Assembly (NCBI GenBank): GCA_029961685.1
Contig: JARWKL010000010.1
Span: forward strand, 21,006,087-21,070,086
Direction of reading: 5' to 3'
DNA from: Aristolochia californica
Taxonomy: Eukaryota > Streptophyta > Magnoliopsida > Piperales > Aristolochiaceae
DNA: 64,000 nt
Positions 1 to 11,342 of the stretch are shown here, piece after piece; within the stretch, counting starts at the first letter, position 1, and every line of letters starts with the position of its first letter. The position numbers were made by a program, and so were the translations under genes. The notes beneath the pieces were generated by a model. It saw only the letters and a program-made list of their open reading frames with translations, did not search any database and was not told where the DNA came from.

Positions 1-1
1 T

Positions 2-1110
2 TATGTTTGCCGTCTTCAACGGGCTTTATATGGGCTCAAACAAGCTCCTCGAGCTTGGTTTGCGAAGTTCAATTCCTCTTTGATCCGCCTTGGCTTTGTT
101 GCTTCCAACTATGATTTTGCCATGTTCATTCGTAAAACTGTTGTGGGGCATATTGTGGTCATTCTATATGTTGATGATATGATTGTGACTGGTGATGATG
201 AAGCTGGCATTGCAGACCTTAAACAACAACTTCACTCTTGCTTTGAAATGAAGGATCTTGAATATTTACGGTATTTTTTGGGTATTGAAGTTGCCTATTC
301 TCCTAAAGGTTATATTTTGTCTCAATCAAAATACATCTCTGAAGTGATCAGTCGTGCCGGATTGACAGATGATCGGATTATGGATTCTCCCATTGAACTC
401 AATCATCGCCTTAGCCCTACAGATACTTGTTGTCCGATGTTACCCGATACAGAGAGGTAGTTGGGTCCCTAGTTTACTTGACGGTAACCCGTCCTGATAT
501 TACCTATTCTGTTCATATGGTTAGTCAGTTTGCTTCTGCCCCTCGTACCACTCATTGAACAGCCGTTCTCCGTATCTTACGTTACTTACGTGGCACCGTG
601 CATCATGGCTTACTTTTGTCTTCCACCTCTGATTTGGTTCTCACTGGTTATTCTGATGCTGACTGGGCTGGTGATCAGACAGATCGCAAATCTACTATTG
701 GGTATTGTATCTTCCTTGGCAATTCTTTGGTGGCTTGGAAGAGTAAGAAACAATCTGTTGTCTCTCGCTCTTCTGCCAAGGCAGAATATCGGGCTATGGC
801 AACCACTGCTGCTGAGTTAATTTGGTTTTGCCGCTTACTTGAAAAACTTGGCTTTCCTCAACTGTCTGTTACCCCTATGTTTTGTGATAATCAAAGTGTT
901 ATTCAGATTGCCAACAATCCGGTTTTTCATGAGCGTACGAAGCATATTGAGATTGATTATCACTTTGTATGGCATCACTACTTACAAGGCTCTCTCACCT
1001 TGCCCCATGTTTCCTCCACATCTCAATTTGCGGAAGTCTTCACCAAATCGCATCCAGCTCCTCGTTTTCATCATCTCATAGGCAAACTTATGTTACTTGC
1101 CCCTTCATAA
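2..1110 (+). pseudogene. Ty1/copia pol fragment: reverse transcriptase to RNase H
   Basis: This is the 3' part of a copia polyprotein; its 5' part lies outside the window. The frame is open from the first bases and reads a YGLKQAPRAWF motif, then the RT active-site motif YVDDM near 170. RNase H follows, with SDADWAG near 655 and a CDNQS motif near 885, and the C-terminal tail ends at 1110. Two lesions are visible: a frameshift between about 440 and 457, and an in-frame TGA at 556-558. The remainder of the RNase H frame is open. A polypurine tract and probable LTR follow directly. RT and RNase H copy element RNA into DNA in the cytoplasmic particle. This copy is inactive. Confidence 0.93.
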
Positions 1111-1127
1111 GTTTGAGGGGGAGGGGG

Positions 1128-1311
1128 TGTTAATGTAAATATGTATATGTAAAGGAGCATACTTGTCTTTTTCTTTGGTCCAAGGGCATACTTGTAAATT
1201 TCCTCTTCCTCTTCTTTTTCGAATAGGGTTTCTCATCAACCCGACGGATTTTTATATTCTAAATGAGAGTTCGATAATGAAGAAACCTCTCTGAAATCAA
1301 AGAGATTTACA
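1128..1311 (+). repeat. Probable 3' LTR of the copia fragment
   Basis: The sequence directly follows a polypurine tract (about 1114-1127, rich in G) and starts TGTTAATG. The right boundary is a guess at a TTTACA near 1311, because the partner LTR is outside the window. It contains a TATA-like stretch near 1250. Confidence 0.5.
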
Positions 1312-1317
1312 GAAGCA

Positions 1318-1861
1318 TTTTGTGTAGATTCTGGAGACGAAATTTACATCCTTTAAGGATCTGCTCAAATAGTAGATCACACATTAGGATAGAGACCCAT
1401 GTCAGGATGAGCATGCTGATGGGATAAAAAAAGCCAAACAATTTGTTGATTGTCCCAACATCCAAGAGCAAAAAGTGTACTTGGCAACAAAACTTAGCTC
1501 TTTTATTCCTTAAAGTATGGTGGAGGTTACAAGGCTGGCAAATGTACAAGACCAGAAACATAATATCCTCGGATAGCCCCAATACACACTTTCCACTCCT
1601 ACAAAACCCACAATTCAGCCACGGATAAAGGGTGAACTAGGGCTACCATAGAGACCAGTTGGCAACATTGAGTCTAAACCTTCCCACAACCTCATTCAAG
1701 AGGAAATAAGCAGCAGACATGTGTAGGGATTGTGTTTTAATTATGATGTGAAGTTTACCCCAAGACAACAGTGTGAAGTTTTTCCATTATTATTTTATGA
1801 TGAACCAAAAGAAGTAGCCGGGATGAAGTGGAGTACCAAACCAATAGAACCTGTAAACTAA
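1318..1861 (+). pseudogene. Decayed Ty3/gypsy gag relic with zinc-knuckle remnant
   Basis: One frame (positions congruent to 2 modulo 3), interrupted by several stops, reads like the C-terminal half of a chromovirus-type gag. It has a TRLANVQDQK segment like the usual LARLQEEK region, a Pro/Thr-rich linker, then GLCFNYDVKFTPRQQC at about 1727-1777. In intact relatives this last segment is a CX2CX4HX4C zinc knuckle; here the second Cys is Tyr and the His is Gln. An acidic DEPKEV segment follows and the frame stops at 1859-1861. Gag packages the element RNA. This is a very old fragment that abuts the copia LTR. The intact chromovirus-type gag at 46.4-47.6 kb in this window has the same arrangement, which supports the call. 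Confidence 0.6.
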
Positions 1862-2380
1862 TCGTCGCTTCTATTTTTCATTCTTATTTGCTCTTTCATT
1901 CAATGATAATTTGCTGTTAACTGTGCATTTTCGTAAGAATCGTGTCATCGGAGCCACACATCTATCTCTAGGAACCACCCATAGAACGACCCATTTCACA
2001 TTGATCAAATCACCAACTCTCCTCATTGAGGTCTTGAGAATTTTAATGAAACTTTTCACATTAACTGGTGACTTTAATCTGAAGTCATTGGCAGGTAAAT
2101 GATTAAAGCCAATCAGAACAGGAGGTTTCACATGAGGGATGAGATTAGAAAATCACATCAATTTTGTATTAATCTAATAACGTATGAGTTGAAAGAGTTT
2201 AAAAAAACAACACCTGCATAAAAGAGATATAAACCAAATTCTGCAGTGTATTGAACGACTTGACTTGTGTTCTTTCAGTTTCAGTCATTTTATTTTTTAA
2301 CTTTCATTAGTCTTACTTTCATATTGGCATATAAATTTCTTATAAATTATGAGTAAAATAAATGTTCCTGTCTTTAACGT
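1862..2380. other. Stretch without recognised gene
   Basis: Short open frames occur on both strands (for example 1911-2102 plus and 1871-2131 minus) but show no motif I recognise. It could continue the gypsy relic upstream of it in an unrecognisable state. Confidence 0.4.
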
Positions 2381-2381
2381 T

Positions 2382-2728
2382 GTGTTTGGAACAAAAAAAG
2401 TGGAGAGAAAATAAAAGGAAGAGGAAAGAAAAGAAAAAAAAGTTTTTTTTTCTTGTTTGGGTGCCCATAGAAAATGGAAGAGGAATATAGTTTTTCTTGT
2501 TTGGATACAAGTGAAAAATGAAAAAGAAAAGAAAATAAGAAATATTTAAATTTTTTATGATTATGATTTTTTCTCAAGTGTCCATTTCTGTTCTTTTCTC
2601 CCCAATTTCCATCATTTTGTGAGAGAAAATTTATTAACTATTTTCTTTCAATGATTCTTTCGTGTCAAACAACAGAAAATAATTTGTTTTCCCATTTTCT
2701 TTTCTTCTTTGTGGGTTCCAAACTGACC
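2382..2728. mobile_element. Possible MITE with GTTTGGAAC terminal inverted repeat
   Basis: GTTTGGAAC at 2384-2392 is mirrored by GTTCCAAAC at 2715-2723. The interior is A/G-rich on the left and T/C-rich on the right and has no coding capacity. A target duplication could not be identified, so the limits are approximate. Confidence 0.35.
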
Positions 2729-2754
2729 CTAAATGGCGTTGCATAATTTGCTAG

Positions 2755-2796
2755 CTTCAAGTCTTCAACAAATTGTTGCAATCCATGAAAAAGCTG
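2755..2796 (+). other. Weak candidate host exon (42 bp)
   Basis: The segment lies between an acceptor-like TTTGCTAG and a donor-like GTGAGA. Its frame joins in phase with the candidate exon at 2964-3022. No protein family was recognised. It could be chance. Confidence 0.2.
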
Positions 2797-2963
2797 GTGA
2801 GAAATCCACGTAGTGATCTAGAAAACTTCAGAAGGCCTGGAAAGGAATAGAAAAATTACATAATTACCCACATGTAGTGCATTTTGATTTCTTTTATGCT
2901 ATGAAAAAATACTATTGTTAGAGCTAGTGTTATTTTCCAATACAATTTGGTTGAGTTTTTCAG

Positions 2964-3022
2964 GGTGACAGCTATAACGTGGGATTTGGAACATGCTTAG
3001 GGAAGGTTCTTCCTGTGCCCCA
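2964..3022 (+). other. Weak candidate host exon (59 bp)
   Basis: It is preceded by a pyrimidine-rich GAGTTTTTCAG acceptor and followed by a consensus GTAAGT donor at 3023. The frame in phase with 2755-2796 is open and begins GDSYNVGFGTC. I do not recognise the product. If real, the copia element at 3127 sits in the next intron. Confidence 0.25.
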
Positions 3023-3126
3023 GTAAGTTTTTTTATCTCGTTTCGACGTTTAGTATTTATATATCGTAATAGGATTCTCAAAATATGTCACTAAAGTGTC
3101 AGACTTCAACTGCTAAACGTTCCAAC

Positions 3127-3523
3127 TGTTAGCCTATCATGAATTTCTAAATAACAGTATGAAATTCATTGAATAAGAATTAAACAGAAGTCCAAAAATC
3201 TTACCTCTATCCCTTCAATAAAATTCCGTAAACTTCACTGGAGTTCTCTGTGTCTGGCTCTTCCTCTCTCTGTTCACTCTCTGTGATGGTGTAAACTGAA
3301 GGTTTTTTACGAGTGAACGAGATTGGGGACCAAACCTCTATTTATAAGCCAAGCTCCCATCAAGCTTATCGGCTTCTGTAACTGCCGATGGGAGGACACG
3401 GGTCTTAAACCTCGATGGACGTGGGAACGTGGTCTTCCGAAATGGCACCACATTCTCTATGAAAGATGTTGGCCCATTGCTTCTGAAACTGAAAGGAAGT
3501 TGGACCAACCTCTATAGTGAACA
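3127..3523 (-). repeat. 3' LTR of the 3.1-8.5 kb copia element
   Basis: This is 397 bp, about 90% or more identical by eye to the LTR at 8151-8541. It contains the conserved segment ending GTTGGACCAACCTCT near its right end and differs by scattered substitutions and small indels. Confidence 0.93.
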
Positions 3524-3802
3524 TTCTCCCACTTGGTCCACACTTCTAGTGTAATCCAAATCCCATCGATAATCTGAATTTAAGTCATAAATACATGAAT
3601 CATGGCGATAGGTCCTCTGATAACGAGTATTACCTTCCATGTATTACTATGTATTTATTTCTTATACTTATTGAATATACCCTATGTTTATTCTTGGTCC
3701 AACACAGATGGTTTTCTCAAAATTAAAGTGCACATAAATATGAGAAAAACATCACAATAATTAATAATTTCACTAAAATAACATTGTTCATACAATGAAA
3801 AA

Positions 3803-6800
3803 TTACATAATGGAACCAAGTCCCATATTCACAACATGATCCTTGAATTTAAACGGTGGCATGCCCGTAGTCAAAGGATCAGCTATCATTAATTCAGTGC
3901 TTATGTGCTCAATGACCATTTTCTTTTCTTGAATACGTTCTCTTATGGCCAAATAGTTTATGTCGATGTGTTTACTTCGACTTCCACTATTGTTGTTCTT
4001 GGCCATAAAAACAGCAGCTGAATTATCACAATACATTCTCAATGGCCTAGAAATAGAATCCATAATTCTAAGCCCAGAAATGAAACTCTTAAGCCATACA
4101 CCCTGTAAAGTAGCCTCAAAATAGGATACTAACTCGGCTTCCATAGTTGACGTGGCAGTCAAAGTCTGTTTGACACTACTCCATGATATTGTTCCACTGG
4201 CCATTAAGAAAATGTATCTTGATGTTGATTTGCAGGAATCAATACTGCCAGCAAAGTCAGAATCTGAGTGAACAATGACTTCTAGATTATCTGTCCATCT
4301 ATACATCAACATGTAGTCTTTGGTTCCTTGAAGGTACCTCATTACTTTCTTTTCAACTTTCCAGTGGTTTAACTCGAGACTACTCTGATATCGCCCCAAC
4401 ATTCCAAAAACAAATGTAATATCAAGTCTTGTGCAGACTTGAACATATATCAGACTTCCTACAGCAGAAGTATATGGAATGTCTTTCATTTGTTCCCTTT
4501 CAAAGTCATTCTTCGGGCATTGGTTCAAATTGAACCTATCACCCTTCACAATGGGAGCTACACTTGTTGAACAATCCTTCATCCGAAATCTCGCTAACTC
4601 TTTATTAATACAAGTTTCCTGAGACAGACCTAAGATACCTCAAAATCTGTCTCTATGAATCTTAATGCCAATGACAAAAGATGCCTCACCCATATCCTTC
4701 ATATCGAAATTGTTAGAGAGAAATTGTTTCACCTCATGTAGAAAACCTTTATCAATGGTTGCTAGCAAAATGTCATCCACATATAAAACAAGAAAATAAA
4801 TTTTACTCCCACTGACCTTCTGGTATATACATTGATCCATAATGTTTTCTACAAAACCGAATGAAGAAATTACATTATGTAATTTCAAATACCATTGGTG
4901 GGATGCTTATTTTAATCCATATATTGACTTTTTTTAGCTTGCAAACCAACTGTTCACCATCACTAGAGGGGAATCCTTCAGGTTGTTTCATGTAAAGTTC
5001 CTCTTCTAGATCTCCATTGAGAAAGGCCATTTTCACATCCATTTGTTGCAACTCTATGTCAAAATGGGCTACTAATGCCAAAATAATGCGCAAAGAATCT
5101 TTCTTAGATACAGGAGAAAATTTTTATGTGTAATCGGTTCCTTCTTTCTGGGTGAATCCCTTAGCAACGAGTCTTGCCTTGTATCGCTCAATGTTGCCTA
5201 ATAAGTCTTTATTTGTTTTAAAGACCCATTTACATCTAATGGCTTTAAATCCACTGGGCAACTCAACAAGATCCCAGACTCCGTTACTCTTCATAGAATT
5301 CATCTCTTCCTTCATGGCATTGTACCATAATTTTGATTCTTTGCAACCCATGGTTTCTGAAAAATACTTGGGATCATTTACGACTCCAATGTCAGATTCT
5401 TGTAGATACACAATATAATCATCAGGAATTGTTAATATCCTTAATCTAGTGGATCTTCTTAATGTTGAACCATCATATTCCTGAGAAGTATGTGGTTCAA
5501 CTAGTTGTTCAAAAGTGTTTGGCAACTCTTGAACTACCTGATCCACTGGAATGCCGTCAGCATTTTGTGGAACTTCAATGAGTGGTTGTTCAACACCAGT
5601 TTGAACTGGAGGGGTGTTGTAAACTATAACCAATCTATTACTTGAGATAGAAGGCTGAAATTCTGAACGATCCTTCTCAAAAACTATGTTCCGATTTGGA
5701 TTGCTCCCACTAATCAAGTTATTTTCAAGAAACTTTGCATTTCTTGGTTCCACAATCCTAGTGCTACGAGATGGAAAATAAAATCTATAACCATTGGACC
5801 TTTCAGCATATCCAATGAAATACCCACTAATGGTCCTTGGGTCCAGCTTTTTCTCTTGTGGATTATAAATTTTCACTTCAGACGGGTATCCCCAAACACG
5901 CATATGTCACAAACTCGGTTTCCAACCTTTCCATAATTCAAATGGTGTTTTAGGAACAACCTTGGTTGGAACTCAGTTTAATATATACACTGACGTCTTA
6001 AGTGCTTCAGACCACAAGGATCTAGGAAGATTGGAGCTGCTAAGCATACTCCGCACCATGTCTAATAATGTTTGACTTCTTCTTTTTGCTATACCATTTT
6101 GGTCCGGAGAACCAGGCATGGTATATTGGGCAACAATCCCATGTTCTTGACGAAACTTTGCAAATAACCCAAGTGCTTGTCCATTCTCTATGTATCTACC
6201 ATAGTATTCTCCACCTCTATCTGATCTCACGATCTTAATTTTCTTACCACATTGTGTCTCTACTTCGGCCTTAAAGATCTTAACGGTATCTAATGCTTCA
6301 TTCTTGTTAGAAAGCATGTAGAGATACATATATCGTGAGTAATCATCTATAAAAGAGATGAAGTATTTCTAACCATGTGAGTCCATGTCTGGACTACATA
6401 TATCACTATGTATGATCTCTAATATGGTTGAACTCCTTTGGGCGCCTTTCTTTGACTTGTTAGTCTGCTTTTCCTTAATGCAGTCTACACAAGTCTCAAA
6501 ATCAATAAAATCTAGAGTATGAAGTACCCCTTCATTTACTAATTTCTTAATCCTTTCCATGGAGATATGACCTAATCTCCAGTGCCACAATGTAGAGGAA
6601 TCCTCATTAATAACACCTCTTTTAGTACCAGTATGAATATGCATTTAATCATAAGTGGCATTGTTTTGTAAATCTAAGTGATAAAGACCATCAGACAAAA
6701 TACCATTCCCAACACAATCAGACCTATAAAATAAAATGAAATATGAGTCTGAAAAAGTAAAGGAATAATCATAAGGTACAAGTCTTGAAACATAAATCAA

Positions 6801-7861
6801 GTTCCAAGAAAAAACTTGGAACATAAAAGGTCTTATCTAATTTTAAAACAAACCCCTACTTCAATTTAAAAAGCAAGTTCCTATGGCTTCCACATGTGAG
6901 CTCATCTTGTCTCTTGAGAAGATGTTATGCTCACTTCCCACTGGTTTCCTTAGGTTTTGCAAACACTGCAAGGAATTTGACATGTGGATTGTTGATCCAT
7001 AATCAATCCACCATGTGTTAATATTAACATTAACCATATTAGATTCATAACAAACAAATGAGGTTGGTTTACCTTTGTCAGCAAGCCATTTCTGAAACTT
7101 GGCGCATTCCTTCTTCATATGTCCCTTCCTTTTACAGTAGAAACACTTGGAATCCTTCTTAATTCCAGCTTGGGAGGGGTATAGTTACCCTTCCCTTTGA
7201 ATTTGGCTTGTTGTTTTCCCTTTCCATGCGTTGCCAGCATGACACTTTCTCCTTGTTCAATCACCAGTCTTCGTTCTTCTTGAACACACATGGTCAAAAG
7301 TTCATTAATTGATCATTTATCATTATGTGTGTTGTAGGATATTTTGAAGGGTCCATATTGGTGCGGAAGGGTATTAAGGATGTAGTGCACTAGGAAAGAT
7401 TCTGACATATCAACCTCGAGTTTCTTCAATTGTGCCGCAATATCTATCATTTGCATGATGTGCTCGTGCACACCTCGTATACTAGTGAGCCGGAGGGATG
7501 AGAGTTTCATAATTAGGGTGCTTGCTAGAGCCTTGTCTGAAGTGACAAATTGCTCATCAATGGCTTTTAGCAAGTCTTTGACTTTTTCATGTTGGTCAAC
7601 GAAACCACGAATACCAGCAAAAATTCTCGTCTTAATGAACATCATGCTAGGGCGACTAGATCGCTCCCATCATTCATAAAGCACGATTTCAGCTGCAGTG
7701 CTGGTATTAGTTATTGTTGGTGGTTCGTCTTTCCTAATAGCATAGTCAATATCCATCCACCCTAAATGAAGAAGAATTATCTCCCTCCATACCTTATAGT
7801 TATCTCCCTTAAGATCAGGGATTTCACAACGAATATCAGAGAAATTGACAGGTTGTAGCAC
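3803..7861 (-). pseudogene. Copia gag-pol polyprotein, multiply broken
   Basis: The pieces read right to left. Gag spans 7861 to about 7130, with a seemingly intact CX2CX4HX4C zinc knuckle at about 7106-7153. The protease has WWIDYGS, where DSG or DTG is expected, near 7010. The pre-integrase WHWRLGH motif is near 6580 and the integrase core spans 6329-5973, with its D and the DRGGEY segment. RT starts near 5230 (KWVFKTNK) and has YVDDILLA near 4780. RNase H spans 4582-3803, with HSDSDFAG and YCDNSAA. At least eight stops or frameshifts separate these pieces. The initial Met at 7861 was taken because it opens the gag frame. The lineage within copia was not determined. Confidence 0.93.
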
Positions 7862-8136
7862 TGCATAAAATTACAAATGACATGGACTGTCGCCGCGGGA
7901 AGCTCACAGAGAGGTTACGGTGAGCTGTGTTGTATGTTGTCGACGCTGGCAAACTGTGAGGCATGGGAGCCAGCGTCGGCGTCATGCTCCGACGTTGGTC
8001 ATCGCCGATGCGAGAGCCCACGCTCCCTCATGCCGAGAGCACATAATTTTTTTTAAAAACCAGAGAGCTCACATAACTGAAACAAAGAGCTTAAACTCAA
8101 AGCTCAAATGGAACCAATACGAAGGATCATAGGTCT
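7862..8136 (-). other. 5' leader of the copia element, locally GC-rich
   Basis: The stretch lies between the primer-binding site and gag. About 7885-8035 is clearly more GC-rich than the rest of the element, with several CGCCG/CGACG motifs. Short open frames on both strands look incidental. It may be a normal leader or a captured piece of host DNA. Confidence 0.5.
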
Positions 8137-8148
8137 TCTCTGATACCA
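8137..8148 (-). other. Primer-binding site (tRNA-iMet type)
   Basis: The reverse complement reads TGGTATCAGAGA and lies two bases from the 5' LTR. It primes minus-strand DNA synthesis. Confidence 0.9.
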
Positions 8149-8150
8149 AC

Positions 8151-8541
8151 TGTTAGCCAAATTTCTAAATAACAGTATGAAATTCATTGAATAAGAATTA
8201 AACGGAAGTCCAAAAATCTTACCTCTATCCATTCGATCAAATTCCGTAAACTTCACCGGAGTTCTCTATGTCTGGCTCTTCCGCTCTCTGATCACTCTCT
8301 GTGATGGTGTAAATTGAAGGTTTTTTACGAATGAACTAGATTGGGGACCAAACCTCTATTTATAAGCCAAACTCCCATCAAGCTTATCTGCTTTTATAAT
8401 TGCCGATGGGAGGACGTGGGTTTTAAACCTCCATGGACGTGGGAAAGTGGTTTTCTGAAATGGAACTATGTTCTCCATGAAAGATGTTGTCCCATTGCTT
8501 CCGAAATTGAAAAGAAGTTGGACCAACCTCTGTAGTTAACA
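8151..8541 (-). repeat. 5' LTR of the 3.1-8.5 kb copia element
   Basis: This is 391 bp, the partner of 3127-3523, and serves as promoter and terminator for the minus-strand element. It starts TGTTAGCC and ends GTTAACA on the plus strand. Confidence 0.93.
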
Positions 8542-8546
8542 CCAAC

Positions 8547-10224
8547 TTCTCACAAAAGGTGTTTCAAATGCAAGACATCCATTTTTTCTTTCTAAGTTTC
8601 TTCAGTATCTTTTCTACTGTTGACATCCAAACACATGGAACCAGTTGGCAACCCATTACAAGTTGGCGGTGAATGATTTTTTATCATAAAAAATCAAAGA
8701 GGGGTGAGATTTTCTCGTTACCTCGCTACGTGGAGAAAAGATGAGAAAAAAAAAATAAAAAAATTTTAATCCACTTACGGGTTCTCCACCTCAAACTTAA
8801 CCTACAAGGTTTACTTATATATGTATTTTAAAAATAAATATATAATTTAAAAAATTATTTCTTATTAGATAAAATAATTTAGATAATATATATGTATAAT
8901 TATAAAACTTACAATAATTATTGTAGATTTTATTTAAATTCAAATTTATTATTTTCATCCTTACCATGTAAACTTAAAACATCATCATCAGAATCCATTA
9001 TGAGGTAAAGATAGGTTAGATTTTTTAAACCTCCATGTACGAACTTGATTTGAATTTTGATTATTCCGATCGCTGAAATTTCCTTGGTTGACTAGCCTCA
9101 ACTTATACCTGGCTTCCACTCCATGTTTGACGAGAAGTTTTAATCTCATATTACGTGTAACAGCTTTAGGATGGTAACAAAGTAGCAATAAATAAATTTT
9201 TTTTCTTCTAGCTAATTTGATAGTTGTGGTGTTGGGAGCATAATATGAGCTTTTTATTTTATCACTAACGGAGTTTTGAAGTACTAGAAACTTACGAAAA
9301 GGTCTTAACAATTTTCTATCTAAAGTTCTTCCAAAAGTTCACTAGTTCTCACCCTTAAACTCAAGGGATACCTCTACCTTTTTTTTTTTCCTCCAACCCC
9401 TACTGACTAAGTACACATTCAAGAGGAAAAACACTCTTTTTTTCGTAATCGGTTTTATCGTGAATATCAATCATGATCTCAGTAATCAACCCTGATTTTG
9501 ACTTAAATCTGATATTGACCATTGATCAATTGTTTGACTAAACAACTTTGCTTTGACCTTTGATAATCTAGTAATCAGGCCCCTTTAATCTTGATTTTTT
9601 ATCGATATCAATTATTTGAAACGTTAATCGATGATCTAGACCATTGATTGAGGTCTTAATTTTAATGATTAAATTTTTATGTCTACTATCTACAATTTTG
9701 TTTAGTTAATGGCAGATCAATTTATTTTGTTATATTAATGTGAAAACCATGGTGTTTTGACCCCTACTTGAGAATTGACACAGGCACAAAACCGAGGTGA
9801 GATTGAAAATCAGTCAAACTTGAGCGAAGTTGGGGGATTCCCTATGATAGATGAGGAGATTCTAACCCATTGATCGAAATTCACCGAATCGAATCATGAG
9901 TTGACTTGCCATTACGTCTCTTACCATTTTCTGGGGTTAAAAAAAAAAATGTTAGACTTGGCCTCTAATATTAATTCTATCTAGGGCCCTGATTGGTTTT
10001 AGTGAGTAATTCACAATCACCCTAGTTGAAACCAGTCAGTTTGGTCCAAATCTTTCAATAATGGAGTGAAAAACTGATAACTGACTGAAGAAAGCAAGAA
10101 AGATGAGCCACGTGATCTAAAAGTGGCGCTAGCCATCATAATTCATACGCACCTGGATGTATCTCAAGGTCAAGTCATTTTGGAGGTTTTGTGACAAGAG
10201 AAAAATGATAAGGGGTTAGGACCT
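8547..10224. other. Intergenic stretch without recognised gene
   Basis: The sequence is AT-rich, especially 8800-8960. It holds a short hairpin with 10-base arms at 8675-8695 (GATTTTTTAT and its complement around one base). The longest frame, 8988-9311 on the minus strand, has no recognisable domain. Around 9460-9660 ATCAAT and GATCAAT motifs recur. No gene was seen. Confidence 0.5.
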
Positions 10225-10605
10225 CAATATATTATGTATGCAATGTTGAACACTCAAAGTGTGGACCACTTTTGATATCTTTGGGTGGTTAAGAAGTCGC
10301 TTTTGAAATTGAAAATCAACATGGCCTCAATTTTTCTCTGGGTATTTAATTTTCCATCATGGAGGGGGAATACGATGGGACCATCAAATTTTCTTTTATT
10401 ATCTTTGTTACTAGGTTGGGTAGTTGAGTGAAAAGTCTTAGAACCTTAAGTTTGATACAGTTTAATTTTAAAACTAACACAAAAAATAAGATGAGCATAA
10501 AATGTAGAAAAAAAGGAACATAATACAAAAAAAGAGTTCATAATACGAATTTAATTTTTTTTGTAATATGAAACTGATATGAAGCGTAATATGAAATAAA
10601 TTATA
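10225..10605 (+). repeat. Dispersed repeat, copy 1
   Basis: The segment from about ATGTTGAACACTC to ATGAAATAAA is closely matched by 15537-15982. Function and superfamily are unknown; no coding potential was seen. Confidence 0.7.
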
Positions 10606-10959
10606 GGAGTAATAACATGTAACAACTCCAAGTATAATATACAACATATAATTCAACGAAAGCCTACCTACCAAATAACTGATAATTCATCAAATTATAT
10701 ATATCATCTGAAATGCTTGGTCAAACTTTAGCTTAGATAGTTGGGGAGTTACGATAAAAAGTCATGTTGGTGTAAGAAGATATGGTTCATTAAAAACGCC
10801 CTAGATCTCATCATCTTGACATTCGATAATATGTTCTTACAATTTCTCGCTTGTATCTCAAATGTTAAGGTGTTTAATTGTTTGAATGAAATGTGACTAC
10901 CCACTCAAGAGATCGTAACCTATATGTTAGTTTCATATAAATTTTGTGATATTCATCCT

Positions 10960-11330
10960 TGTGGGAAGATAGACCCAAGTCCACATGACCAAGGAAGGGC
11001 CACATATCCAAGTGTGTTGGAAGATGGGCCTGAACCCATAAGAACAAAGAAGACCCATATATCCAAGAGATGTGGTAGATGGGCTCAAGGCCCATAGATC
11101 AAGGAGAAGGCCACAGGCCCATACAACGATGGTAATATGGTAAATAGAGTCATCTTATAGAGATGGCATTGATGTAATTAGGTTAAAGTTCCAGGGTTAT
11201 AATTGTAATATTGTAGTTTGAGTAATCTATAAATTGAGCTTTAGGGTAAGGGTTAAGACATTGAGTCCATAACCTCTTCTTCCTTCTATTTTCTTTCTCT
11301 TTTTCTTCATGAACTAAATCCATGAAGTCC
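10960..11330 (+). repeat. 5' LTR, family C
   Basis: It starts TGTGGGAAGATAG, with related copies at 14997, 24538 (inverted) and 25224. The first 150 bases are made of two to three degenerate units of about 60 bases carrying GGAAGATGGGC and CCAAGGAAG. The end is taken at the primer site; the exact last base is uncertain. Confidence 0.8.
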
Positions 11331-11342
11331 TGGTATCAGAGC
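11331..11342 (+). other. Primer-binding site of family C element
   Basis: It reads TGGTATCAGAGC, complementary to the 3' end of plant initiator methionine tRNA, directly after the LTR. Confidence 0.85.

Larger units (their letters stand above)
3127..8541 (-). mobile_element. Complete Ty1/copia LTR retrotransposon, minus strand
   Basis: The two LTRs (3127-3523 and 8151-8541) begin TGTT and end AACA. The element is flanked by the same 5-bp target duplication, CCAAC, at 3122-3126 and 8542-8546. A primer-binding site complementary to initiator methionine tRNA (reverse complement of TGGTATCAGAGA) lies at 8137-8148, two bases inside the right LTR. A purine-rich tract lies inside the left LTR at about 3524-3534. 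The domain order on the minus strand is gag, protease, integrase, RT, RNase H, the Ty1/copia order. The internal genes carry many stops and frameshifts, so it cannot move on its own. The element is 5.4 kb, within the usual copia range. Confidence 0.95.

Noticed and set aside
8988..9311. 107-residue minus-strand frame
   Set aside because: No recognisable motif, AT-rich, and no splice or promoter context; kept only as a note.
11331..11342. tRNA gene fragment at TGGTATCAGAGC sites
   Set aside because: These 12-base sequences are retroelement primer-binding sites beside LTRs; no tRNA cloverleaf surrounds them.
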